The position numbers and the translations under genes were made by a program. The notes below the pieces were generated by a model, which was not told where the DNA came from, made no database searches, and saw nothing but the letters and a program-made list of their open reading frames with translations. Shown piece by piece: positions 12,263 through 19,994 of a stretch of 46,998 nt of DNA. Origin of the DNA: DASRDR01 sp044867785 (lineage in GTDB: Bacteria; Methylomirabilota; Methylomirabilia; Rokubacteriales; DASRDR01); assembly GCA_044867785.1 (NCBI GenBank), contig JBIOVM010000149.1:1-46998 (forward strand). The letters are read 5' to 3'. Each line of letters starts with the position of its first letter. Positions within the stretch are counted from its first letter, which is position 1.

Positions 12263-13542
12263 CCGGCGCTCGCCCCGGCGTCCCCGGGGCCGATCGCCGC
12301 GCCCGTGAAGCGGTCCGGGCTGAGGTGTCGCCGCGCCGCATCGCGCATCGCCTCGCGCGTGACGCGCCGGACGGCGTCGAGGTAGCCGAGCTCGAAGTCG
12401 AGGGTCCAGACGCTCTCGGCGGTCCCGAGCCCGTAGGCGACGCCCTCGGCGGTCTCGCGGCTGAACGCGTGCTCGGCCTCGACCGCGGTCAGGGCGCGGG
12501 CGAACTCCTCTTCGCTGACGAGGTCCCGGTGGAGGCGGTCGATCTCGGCGAGAACGGCTCTCTCCACCTCGGCGTAGCGCGCCGTGGCCGTGCGCGCGCT
12601 CACGGAGATCATTCCGGCGTCGTGCTGGAGATAGAAGCTCGCCCCGATCCCGGAGACGAGCCCCTGCCGCTCGCGGACGGACTGCACCAGCCGCGAGGCC
12701 CGGCCCTGCCCGAGCACCGTCGTCACGAGGTCGAGAGCGTAGACGTCGGGGTCCGGCGGGATCGGACCCGACCACGCGAGCCCGAGATACGTCTGGTGGA
12801 GGGCCCGCGACTCCTCGAGGCGGCGCGGCGCCTCGACGGGCTCCGGCGGCCGTCGAGGTCGAGCCGCGACCGGCTGCGGTGTCCAGCGCCCGAAGGCCTC
12901 GCTCACGGCCTCGAGGGCGCGCGGCCCGGCGAAGCTCCCGCTCACCAGCACCGCCGCGTTGTTCGGGACGTAGTGGCGCCGGAAGTACCCGACGACACGC
13001 TCGCGCGGCATCCCCTCGATGGACTCGAGCGTACCGAGCACGGGCCGCCCGTATGCGTGCACGCCGTAGTGCCGCCGGGAGAGCAGGCGCCAGAGCGCCG
13101 AGGTCGGCGTGTCTTCGGCGCGGCGGATCTCCTCCAGGACGACGTGCCGCTCGCGCTCCAGCTCCACCGGGTCGAAGGCCGCGTGCTCGGCGGCGTCGGC
13201 CAGCACGTCGAGGGCCGTGTCCAGGCGCGTCGCCGGCAGCACGACGTGAAAGTAGGTCCAGTCCTGGGACGTGGCGGCGTTCATCTCTCCCCCGAGGCCC
13301 GAGATCGTCTCGTCGATCACTCCCGGGCCTCGCGAGGGCGTTCCCTTGAAGAGGAGATGCTCGATGAAGTGGGAGAGCCCGGCCTCGTCCGGGCGCTCGT
13401 CCCGGGCGCCGGCCCGGATCCACAGCTGTACCGCGGCGACATCCGCCGCATCGTGGGGCTGGAGCACGACGGTGAGGCCGTTGTCGAGACGGGTCCGCTC
13501 GGGTTTCGGAAGGGTCGGACGGCCTTCGGCCGGCGGCGTCAT
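12259..13542 (-). CDS. M16 family zinc metallopeptidase, catalytic subunit
   Basis: A 427-residue processing-peptidase-like protein with an intact inverted zinc motif, HFIEH at residues 58-62 (His58, Glu61, His62), and the distal Glu region ERERHVVLEEIRRAED around residues 130-145. The R/Y region of the C-terminal half is present (LGQGRASRLVQSVRERQGLV). No signal peptide is visible, so it may act in the cytoplasm or be exported by another route. It is translationally coupled to the HIT gene upstream and to the inactive M16 subunit downstream, each through a 4-base overlap. Substrate unknown; peptide turnover or protein processing is likely. Confidence 0.94.
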   Translation of the reverse strand: MTPPAEGRPTLPKPERTRLDNGLTVVLQPHDAADVAAVQLWIRAGARDERPDEAGLSHFIEHLLFKGTPSRGPGVIDETISGLGGEMNAATSQDWTYFHVVLPATRLDTALDVLADAAEHAAFDPVELERERHVVLEEIRRAEDTPTSALWRLLSRRHYGVHAYGRPVLGTLESIEGMPRERVVGYFRRHYVPNNAAVLVSGSFAGPRALEAVSEAFGRWTPQPVAARPRRPPEPVEAPRRLEESRALHQTYLGLAWSGPIPPDPDVYALDLVTTVLGQGRASRLVQSVRERQGLVSGIGASFYLQHDAGMISVSARTATARYAEVERAVLAEIDRLHRDLVSEEEFARALTAVEAEHAFSRETAEGVAYGLGTAESVWTLDFELGYLDAVRRVTREAMRDAARRHLSPDRFTGAAIGPGDAGASAG

Positions 13543-13889
13543 CGGCGCTCGACCTTGCGCTCGTCGCGCCGCCCCGCGAGGAAGTGAAGGTGGAGGTGAT
13601 AGACGACCTGGCCGCCCTCCGGCCCGCAGTGGAAGGCCAGCCGGTAGCCGCGCTCGGCAAGACCCTGGGCTTCCCCGATCTTCGTCGCGACCAGGACCAT
13701 GCGGCCCACCAGCGGCGCGTCCTCGGGCTCGAGCGCCATCACCGACTCGACGTGCCGCTTGGGGACGATCAGGAGATGGACGGGGGCCTTCGGATAGATG
13801 TCCCGGAAGGCCAGGATCTCGGCGTCCTCGTACTCGACGGCGGCGGAGGCGCGACCGGCAACGATCTCGCAGAAGGGACAGGCGGCCAT
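13539..13889 (-). CDS. HIT family (histidine triad) nucleotide-binding protein
   Basis: A 116-residue Hint-like protein, a family of nucleoside phosphoramidases and AMP-lysine hydrolases. It opens with MAACPFCEIVAGRASA, where Cys4 and Cys7 probably bind zinc with later histidines. It ends with the catalytic triad motif YHLHLHFLAG (His98, His100, His102). ATG 13889 gives the family's standard length, although the frame extends upstream without any other sensible start. It lies 17 bases after the HD-GYP gene and overlaps the M16 gene by four bases. Confidence 0.95.
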   Translation of the reverse strand: MAACPFCEIVAGRASAAVEYEDAEILAFRDIYPKAPVHLLIVPKRHVESVMALEPEDAPLVGRMVLVATKIGEAQGLAERGYRLAFHCGPEGGQVVYHLHLHFLAGRRDERKVERR

Positions 13890-13906
13890 GCCGGCGGACG
13901 GAAAGG

Positions 13907-14896
13907 TCAGCGGCGCCCGTCCGCCGACGCTTGGCGCAGCTCGAGGAACACGCGCACCAGCTCGGGATCGAACTGGCCGGTCCGCGCCCCCTCGTAGAGG
14001 CTCCTCAGCGCGACCTCTTCGCCGAACGGCGACTTGTACGGCCGCTGGGTGCAGAGCGCGTCGTAGACGTCCACGATCGCCATCAGGCGCGCGAGCAGCG
14101 GGACCTCCTCGCCGCCGAGCCGGTCCGGATAGCCTCGCCCGTCCCACCGCTCGTGGTGGTGCCGGATGATCGGGCGCACCAGGCCGAGCGTCCGCATCGG
14201 CAGGACGAGTCGGTCGCCGGCGGCGGGATGCGTCTCCATGAGGCGCCGCTCGTCGGCGTTGAGCGGCCCGGCCTTCAAGAGCACTCCGTCCGGCACCGCG
14301 ATCTTCCCGAGGTCGTGCAGGAACCCGCCGAGCCGCAGCGCCTTCTGCTCGTCGGCGCTCAGGCCGAGCCGGTCGCCGAAGGCCAGGGCGCAGGCCGCCA
14401 GCCGCACGCAGTGGCCGGCCGTGTAGGGGTCCCGGGCCTCGATCGTGAGCGCGAGGCTCGTGATGACGCTCTCCGCCTCCTCCAGCTCCTCGAGGACACG
14501 CTTCAGGCGGATGAGCGAGCGCAGGCGCGCGCCCAGCTCGCGCGGATGGACGGGCTTCGTGAAGTAGTCGTCCGCGCCCGCCGCCAGGCCGGCCACGCGG
14601 GAGTCGAGCTCCCGCTCGGCCGTCAGCAGAACCACGGGGATGAGATGAGTCAGCGGATCCGCCTTGAGCTGCCGGCAGAGCTCGATGCCGGTGATCCCCG
14701 GCATCCGGACGTCCAGCAGGATGAGATCGGGCGCTTCCTTGCCGATCTCGACGAGCGCCTCGCCCGCGGATCCCACGTCGCGCACCGCGTACCCGATGTG
14801 CTCGATGTAGTCCCGCATCGTCTCCCGAACGAGGAGGTCGTCGTCGACGATCAGGATCCGACCGAGCGTGACGGCGCTGTGGACGGACTGGCCCAC
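13907..14896 (-). CDS. Response regulator with HD-GYP phosphodiesterase domain
   Basis: RpfG-like protein: an N-terminal receiver domain joined to an HD-GYP domain, which normally hydrolyses cyclic di-GMP. Receiver residues are intact: acidic pocket Asp18-Asp20, phosphoacceptor Asp62 (LILLDVRMPG) and Lys114 (FTKPVHPRE). The HD-GYP part has HDLGK at residues 194-198 and HHHERWDGRGYP at 246-257, so all metal ligands and the GYP signature are present. The 329-residue frame begins at GTG 14896, just before LGRILIVDDD. No convincing ribosome-binding site is seen, and the start could be a few codons later. The upstream neighbour is a sensor-kinase-like protein lacking its phosphoacceptor, so the phosphodonor is unclear. 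Confidence 0.94.
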   Translation of the reverse strand: MGQSVHSAVTLGRILIVDDDLLVRETMRDYIEHIGYAVRDVGSAGEALVEIGKEAPDLILLDVRMPGITGIELCRQLKADPLTHLIPVVLLTAERELDSRVAGLAAGADDYFTKPVHPRELGARLRSLIRLKRVLEELEEAESVITSLALTIEARDPYTAGHCVRLAACALAFGDRLGLSADEQKALRLGGFLHDLGKIAVPDGVLLKAGPLNADERRLMETHPAAGDRLVLPMRTLGLVRPIIRHHHERWDGRGYPDRLGGEEVPLLARLMAIVDVYDALCTQRPYKSPFGEEVALRSLYEGARTGQFDPELVRVFLELRQASADGRR

Positions 14897-14951
14897 GGGG
14901 GGTCAGGCTCTCGGACGCGCGGAGGCTCGCCGCACCGCGCTCACTGGGCTA

Positions 14952-14990
14952 CCCGCGCTTCGCGGGAATTTGATGGGACGGCCTTCGGCC
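14952..14990 (-). terminator. Two small hairpins between the kinase and HD-GYP genes
   Basis: The 105-base spacer contains CCCGCG-CTT-CGCGGG (14952-14966) and GGCC-TTC-GGCC (14980-14990). In minus-strand order they come 12-50 bases after the sensor-kinase stop. No T-run follows, so they may attenuate rather than end transcription. Confidence 0.3.
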
Positions 14991-15001
14991 TGTGGGCTCA
15001 T

Positions 15002-17482
15002 CTACGCAGGAAGCGTCACGGTGATCCAGGTGCCGCGGTCCGGCTCGCTCTCCACTCGGATCTTCCCGCTCAGCGCGGTGACGAGTCGCTCGGCCACCGT
15101 CAGGAGGAGACCGGTTCCCGGCAGCGCGCGCCCGGCCCGCGGCCCCACCGGACAGAAGGGCTGGAAGATCCGCGCCTGCTCTTCCGGCGTGAACCCGATG
15201 CCGTCGTCGGCGACCGTGATGACGAGCTCGCGATCGCGCTGGTGGCACGTCACGCGAATCTCCCCCACCTCGGTGTACTTGATCGACGAGAGGATGAGGT
15301 TCCCGAGGACCTGCTCGACGCGACGCGCGTCGGTGACGACCGTGCCCACGCCGGGCTTGACGTCGGTCTCGATCCGGTTTCCGCGGGCGGCCGCGCGCGG
15401 CTGGAGAGCGCGGACGACGCGCTGGATGACGGTCGTCGCGTCGACCGAGGCCCGGGTGATCTTGAGCGTGCCTGCGTAGAGAGCGCTCAGCGACGTGAGG
15501 CCTTCGATCAGCTCCAGGATCTCCTGCCCGCGCTCCTGCAGAATCTCGAGCTGCCCGCGCTCGGCGTCGCCGAGAGGCTTCTGCAGCCCGTCGACGAGGA
15601 GCCGCGGGAGATCGAGGAGGGCGGTGAGCGGCGCCCGCAGCTCCTCGCTCACCGTCTTCTGCATCTCCCCGCGGAGCCGAGCCGTCCGCTCGGCGGCGGG
15701 ATCCACGCGCACGACCTCGCGCTCGACGATGACCTCCTTGATCTGCGGCGCCTGGGCGGCCTGGAGCTTCATCTTCTGCTCGAGCTCCCGCGTCTGCTTC
15801 CGGGCCTCCTGCGCCTGGCGCTGGGCCTCGGCCTGATCCACGGCCGCCTTCTGCAAGGCTTCACCCTGCTGGGCCAGCTGCGCCTCGAGACCCTGCGTGC
15901 TGCGCTGCACGGAGTCGACGGCCTGCGCCCGCTCGATCGCCTGGGCCGTCCGACGCACGATCGCCTCCAAGCGGCCGACCTCGTCGGGCGGAAAGGGGTG
16001 GGCCGAGCGATAGCCCACGGAGACCACCCCGAGCAGGTCGTTCTCCACGAGCAGCGGGAAGGCGGCGATGGACCGGACGCCGCCGTCCTTCAAGTACGGC
16101 TCCTCGATCCGGTACTCGGCCTCCACGTCAGGAACGATGAGCGCCTCCCGGGTCGACATGACGGCCCCGGCCAATCCCTGCCCCCGCCGGAGTCGGCTGC
16201 CTTCGACCTCCACCCCATGGAACCCCACGGCGGCCCGAGCCGCCAGCCCCCCCTCGTCGGGAAGGACCAGCACCCCCACGTCCGCGCCCACTCCGCTGAC
16301 CACCCGCCGCAGGAGACCGGGCAGCGCGGCGTCCATCGGGCGGTCGCCCGTGGTGACGCGGCCGGCGGCTTCGTCGAGCTGGCTCACGACCTCGTATTCC
16401 CTGAGCTTGCCGCGCAGCCAGTTCAGCATTCGGTTGAAGCTCTCGGTCAGCGCGCCGGCTTCCCCGCCCACCGCGACCGGGAGTGTCGCTGGAAGATCCC
16501 CGGTCTCCAGCCGTCCCATCGCCTGGCGCAGTCGCCCGAACCCCTCGACCTGGCGACCCGCCAGCCTCACGGAGGCCAGGAGCGCCAGGCCGGTGACGGC
16601 CAGGGCGGCGCCGCCGACCAACAGGAGCTGGTTGCGCCCGTCGCGCATCATCTCGGCCGACGGCAGCCCGACCGTGACGGTCCAGCCGAGCGGTCGAACC
16701 CGCGCCGCTCCCGTGATCCGCGATTCCCCGTCCTCGAACACGGCCTCCCCCGCGCCGCCTCGCGCGAGGAGCTCACCGTAGCCCGGCAGCTCGACCACGC
16801 TGCTCAGCAAGAAGAGCGTCGGTTGCCGGGCGACGACCACGCCCCGATCGGTGACGAGCGCGGCCACGGTCCCCGGTAAGGACTTCCCCTGGCCAAGCAA
16901 GTCCTGAACGCGCTTGAGGACGACGTCCGCGGCCAGGACGCCGCGAAGCTGGCCTTCGGGTGTCCGCACGGGCGCGTAGAGACCCACCGAAACCTCGGGC
17001 CCCGACCTCGACGGAGCGCCGACGAACGGCTCGGTCGAGGTCGCCGCGCGCTTGAACCACTCCTGATCGCCGACGACGAGGCGCTTACCCTCGGCCAAGG
17101 GCGGCACCGTCGCGGCGGCCACGCCCAGCTCGTCATAGAGGACGACGCGATCGATGTCCGGGAAGCCCTGCTTCAGACGGCGCCCCTGGGCCTCGGCGGC
17201 CGCCGGGGTTGCTCCTCCGGCTCCCAGGAGCGTGGCGGCCCCGCTGACCGCCTCGATGCGCGCCCCGAAGTGCCTCTCGACCTGGGCGCTGACCAGCCCG
17301 GCTTGCGCGAGCGCGTCGCGCTCAACACGGTCCCGCTGGCGACTGACCTGGCCCCAAGCCAGGTACCCGATCAGCAGGAGGAACGGGATGCACGTTGCCA
17401 GGGCGGCCGCGATCAGGGAGCCCTTGAGGGAGCCGCCCTCCCGCTTCTTGCTCTTCGAGCCCGACCCGCCCGGACCCGCCAT
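15002..17482 (-). CDS. Membrane sensor histidine-kinase-like protein without phosphoacceptor His
   Basis: An 826-residue inner-membrane sensor. Order of parts: a short basic N-terminus, a transmembrane helix at about residues 20-43, a double-Cache-like periplasmic domain, a second helix near 290-310 (LLLVGGAALAVTGLALLASV), a HAMP-like segment, a GAF domain at about 390-520, a coiled coil (many Gln/Ala/Glu), a HisKA-like dimerisation helix and a C-terminal HATPase domain. In the H-box the expected S-H-E-L-R-x-P-L reads SEELRAPL, so the autophosphorylated histidine is Glu613. The ATPase domain keeps DDGIGF (G1) and GTGLLLTVAERLV (G2), although the N-box is altered (NLILSSIKYT). It may act as a ligand-gated ATP-binding regulator rather than a kinase. 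It is followed by the receiver/HD-GYP gene. Confidence 0.9.
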   Translation of the reverse strand: MAGPGGSGSKSKKREGGSLKGSLIAAALATCIPFLLLIGYLAWGQVSRQRDRVERDALAQAGLVSAQVERHFGARIEAVSGAATLLGAGGATPAAAEAQGRRLKQGFPDIDRVVLYDELGVAAATVPPLAEGKRLVVGDQEWFKRAATSTEPFVGAPSRSGPEVSVGLYAPVRTPEGQLRGVLAADVVLKRVQDLLGQGKSLPGTVAALVTDRGVVVARQPTLFLLSSVVELPGYGELLARGGAGEAVFEDGESRITGAARVRPLGWTVTVGLPSAEMMRDGRNQLLLVGGAALAVTGLALLASVRLAGRQVEGFGRLRQAMGRLETGDLPATLPVAVGGEAGALTESFNRMLNWLRGKLREYEVVSQLDEAAGRVTTGDRPMDAALPGLLRRVVSGVGADVGVLVLPDEGGLAARAAVGFHGVEVEGSRLRRGQGLAGAVMSTREALIVPDVEAEYRIEEPYLKDGGVRSIAAFPLLVENDLLGVVSVGYRSAHPFPPDEVGRLEAIVRRTAQAIERAQAVDSVQRSTQGLEAQLAQQGEALQKAAVDQAEAQRQAQEARKQTRELEQKMKLQAAQAPQIKEVIVEREVVRVDPAAERTARLRGEMQKTVSEELRAPLTALLDLPRLLVDGLQKPLGDAERGQLEILQERGQEILELIEGLTSLSALYAGTLKITRASVDATTVIQRVVRALQPRAAARGNRIETDVKPGVGTVVTDARRVEQVLGNLILSSIKYTEVGEIRVTCHQRDRELVITVADDGIGFTPEEQARIFQPFCPVGPRAGRALPGTGLLLTVAERLVTALSGKIRVESEPDRGTWITVTLPA

Positions 17483-17737
17483 GCTCGGAAGCTCAGGGCG
17501 ACGCGCGACGCATGCCTGGGAGTGAATAACTCGAAATCACGGCGAACAGCCTAGCACAGAAGGCCGCCGGCGGCGGCGTTCGCCGGAGGCATAGGGCCGG
17601 GCTGGGCTGCCCTGACCCTCGGCTCTACCCCCCTTCGCGGCCGCCCTGGGGGTCCGGTGACCGCACACCCCCCGGCGCGTCCCGCCTCCGGCGCCGGCGG
17701 CCACGGCGAGGAACGACGGACCTGTCGCCTGATGCGC
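17483..17737. other. Spacer upstream of the sensor gene
   Basis: This 255-base stretch must hold the promoter of the sensor/housekeeping run, because both flanking genes point left. It contains GC-rich inverted runs near 17560-17595 but no sigma-70 or sigma-54 match I would defend, and no gene. Confidence 0.4.
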
Positions 17738-18049
17738 CTACGACCGAACCTGAATGGCGGTCGCGATGCTCCGTCCCCCGGTCACGCTGTAGCGCAGTCT
17801 GAGCGCGACCCCGGGACGAAGAGCCTCCCAATCCACGCCGAGGGCCTGCGGAACCAGGTACTCCTGGCCGTTGTCGAGGGTGATCGTGCGGGCCCGCGGG
17901 TCGGCTCGGCTGACCAAGCCTTCCACGATGTCCCCTTCCACCACTCCCGGAACGGTCACCTCGGAGGGCTGCGCAATCACGGGAGATGCGGCCAGCGACC
18001 CGATCAGGATCCCGAGGACGATGATCAGCCGGCACACTCGAGCCTCCAT
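17738..18049 (-). CDS. Small secreted DUF1344-like protein
   Basis: A 103-residue protein with an N-terminal signal peptide (MEARVCRLIIVLGILIGSLA, probable cleavage after VIA-Q at about residue 26). A single small beta domain follows: VEGLVSRADPRARTITLDNG, then a hydrophobic strand and VALRLRYSVTGGRSIATAIQV. The pattern of 'modifies X, expressed as a function of Y' strands resembles small periplasmic DUF1344-type proteins; no enzymatic residues are evident. The ATG at 18049 is preceded by AGGAGG six bases away, which rules out the longer upstream frame. Function unknown; probably periplasmic. Confidence 0.8.
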   Translation of the reverse strand: MEARVCRLIIVLGILIGSLAASPVIAQPSEVTVPGVVEGDIVEGLVSRADPRARTITLDNGQEYLVPQALGVDWEALRPGVALRLRYSVTGGRSIATAIQVRS

Positions 18050-18312
18050 GGGCGCCTCCTGCGCATTACGGGAGCAAGTGCTGTGCCGCTGCTTCCTGTG
18101 CGCTCCGCGAGCCTCGATCGCACCGCAAGAAGACCGCTCACATGCGGTGTCACATTGTCGGGTCGAGGTCACCCTGGCCGAGGCGAGGCGGCTGCCCCCG
18201 GTCGTGCCGCGCGATCGGCGGAAGCCGACCCGCCCAGACGGGGAAAACTGCCCCATGGCACTCGGGATACGCCGCGTGCTATCAACGTGACGAGAGGGGG
18301 GATCCGAGCGTC

Positions 18313-18501
18313 ATGAGGCAACTACTGGCGAGCCTCCTCGTGGCCGTGGCGCTGGCCGGATGCGCCTCGAAGTCCCCGTCGCGCGAGTCCGGAGCCCCTC
18401 AGACGGGCCAGTGCACGGATCCCGGCGGCTGGGCTCCCTGGCTTGGCGGAATCTCGGCCTCGGGATCCCGGGCGTTCTGCGCCGGTCGGCCGCGTCCATA
18501 G
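18313..18501 (+). CDS. Small lipoprotein
   Basis: A 62-residue protein beginning MRQLLASLLVAVALAGCASK. This is a classic lipoprotein signal with lipobox LAGC and lipidated Cys17, so it should be anchored in a membrane facing the periplasm. The mature part is only about 45 residues, Gly/Pro/Ser-rich, with two more Cys (GQCTDPGGWAP and AFCAG) that could form a disulfide. A G-rich ribosome-binding site lies a few bases upstream. It is divergent from the secreted protein at 17738-18049. No family recognised. Confidence 0.72.
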   Translation: MRQLLASLLVAVALAGCASKSPSRESGAPQTGQCTDPGGWAPWLGGISASGSRAFCAGRPRP

Positions 18502-18541
18502 GGCCTCCGGCGCAGTCGCTGCGCCTCGCGAGGACGACCGC

Positions 18542-18976
18542 ATGCGCTTGATCATGGTCGGAGATCCCCCGAGCATCCGGGTCTGGCTCGAGGCGGAGAC
18601 CCGGGAAGAGACCCTTGCGCTGCAGGCGTGTGCGGCCAGGGGTGAGTGGACGAACGGCCGAGGGGTGGACGCGATCGCGAAGCTCCGCGCCCTGGCGGAC
18701 CAGCTGGGACATCCGATCAAGGGTCCCGGTCGTCCGCTCCAGTCGGCGCCGCCGTGTCTGGTCGTCGTCCGGCCCGGCGAGCAGCACCTCTACGAGCAGC
18801 TCGCGGCGATCGCGCGCGACAACGTCACCATCGTCTGGGACCGCCGTCGGAACGAGCGCCGGGCAACCGACCGGCCGGCCGGCCTCGAGCGCAGACGGCA
18901 CGAGCGGCGGCGGACGCCGCCGCCCACGTGGCTCGCCGGGTTCCTCGTGGTGTCGTTCCCCGAGGTGCCTCGGTGA
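18542..18976 (+). CDS. Hypothetical protein with Arg-rich repeat motif
   Basis: A 144-residue protein without signal peptide. Residues 1-100 look like a compact alpha/beta domain (MRLIMVGDPPSIRVWLEAET, LYEQLAAIARDNVTIVWDRR). The next part is highly basic with repeated R-R-x-E-R-R units (RRRNERRATDRP, LERRRHERRR). It ends TPPPTWLAGFLVVSFPEVPR, where a hydrophobic strand closes the chain. I have the impression that this repeated Arg/Glu element followed by PPPxW recurs in Rokubacteria small proteins, but I cannot confirm it here. The start at ATG 18542 follows GAGGACG; the frame also opens upstream across the lipoprotein gene. Function unknown, nucleic-acid binding possible. Confidence 0.7.
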   Translation: MRLIMVGDPPSIRVWLEAETREETLALQACAARGEWTNGRGVDAIAKLRALADQLGHPIKGPGRPLQSAPPCLVVVRPGEQHLYEQLAAIARDNVTIVWDRRRNERRATDRPAGLERRRHERRRTPPPTWLAGFLVVSFPEVPR

Positions 18977-19015
18977 CGCTGGTGAGGTCCGTCGACCGGC
19001 CGGCCAGGGGGAAGG

Positions 19016-19222
19016 ATGATGGCCAGCCGCCGCTCCCGTCGCCGCGCGCGCACGCAGCTCCTCGGCCGGCCTGTCCCCCGGGGGATCCAGATGCCGCCGG
19101 GCAAGGGTTGGCGCCTGGTGAGCCCGAGCCAGCAGCGCGCCTTCAAGGCCACGCTGCTCGGAGCGTTTCGGCTCGGCGGCGCGCGCCTCGCGGTGTTCCG
19201 CGTCACACCTCTCCCGGACTAG
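19016..19222 (+). CDS. Small basic hypothetical protein
   Basis: A 68-residue, strongly basic protein (MMASRRSRRRARTQLLGRPV at the N-terminus) with a hydrophobic C-terminal half (LLGAFRLGGARLAVFRVTPL). GGGGGAAGG lies directly before two consecutive ATG codons (19016 and 19019), so the start is one of these. It is colinear with the genes on either side and separated by 39 and 126 bases. No domain recognised. The good ribosome-binding site favours a real gene, but the short length leaves doubt. Confidence 0.5.
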   Translation: MMASRRSRRRARTQLLGRPVPRGIQMPPGKGWRLVSPSQQRAFKATLLGAFRLGGARLAVFRVTPLPD

Positions 19223-19348
19223 GCGCGACGGCTCCCGTGCGGTCGCCATCCGCCAGGCGGATCAGGGTCCGCTGCGCTGCGTGCTAGCCTCGCCTTGTGC
19301 GAGGGTCGCCTTCCGCTTACGGTAGGAGCAGGCCCTGCACGGCAAGAC

Positions 19349-19858
19349 ATGGAAGTCGACGAGTCGTCGACGGATCCGATCTGTTCCCTTTGCTCGAAGC
19401 CTATCCCCTCGGGCAGCGTCGTCGTGTTCGAGCACGGCCGGCTCTTTCACGTTCGCTGTCGGAGCCGCGAGCTCGAGCTCACGGCCATGCAACATCTCGA
19501 GCAAGCGGAGCGCCTCAGGTCCGAGGCCGCGGTGACGGTCGAGGACGTCGTCCGACGGCGCGCCTCGCACGCGCCGCGGGGCGTCGGCACGTGCCCCCTG
19601 TGCGGAAACGGGGCGACCATCACCGACTGGCGCCCGACGCATCTGGACTGGGTCGTCGTCGAAGGATGCCCGTGCGGCGACTACTTCGTGTCCGCGGCCC
19701 TCTTCGAGCACCGGTTGCCGCGGTTGTCCGAGGCCGAGCGCCACACCCTCGCCTCGCGCGTTCGGTGGTTCCGAGCCAAGGGCGCCGAGGCATGGTGCAC
19801 CACGCCGGACGGCTCCATGGACGGCCCACTGGACATCCGGGAGCGTCGGGGGGTCTAG
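19349..19858 (+). CDS. Hypothetical Cys-pair (zinc-ribbon-like) protein
   Basis: A 169-residue cytoplasmic protein with two probable metal-binding knots. The first is C12-x2-C15 with H34-x2-C37 (ICSLCSKPIPSG, LFHVRC). The second is C82-x2-C85 with C107-x-C109 (TCPLCGNGAT, CPCGDYF). A helical spacer separates them. Such arrangements occur in small regulatory or adaptor proteins. ATG 19349 (MEVDESSTDPICSLC) is preferred over an upstream in-frame start at 19295 because the extra 18 residues look like non-coding sequence. It ends 136 bases from, and converges with, the polysaccharide operon. No specific family assigned. Confidence 0.7.
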   Translation: MEVDESSTDPICSLCSKPIPSGSVVVFEHGRLFHVRCRSRELELTAMQHLEQAERLRSEAAVTVEDVVRRRASHAPRGVGTCPLCGNGATITDWRPTHLDWVVVEGCPCGDYFVSAALFEHRLPRLSEAERHTLASRVRWFRAKGAEAWCTTPDGSMDGPLDIRERRGV

Positions 19859-19994
19859 GCCCGCGGCGTGCTGCCGCGCGCTCCACTTCGACGGGCGCGC
19901 CGCGAGTACGGGATCCAGAATCAGCCGTCCTGCCTGACAGCATGTAGCCTCGGGGCCAGCCGGGCTGCGGTCCTGGCGTCGCCCGGGCGAGGAA

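Noticed and set aside
13271..16879. 1,202-codon plus-strand open frame opposite the M16, HIT, HD-GYP and sensor genes
   Set aside because: Same GC effect; the minus-strand proteins have full motifs and coupled starts.
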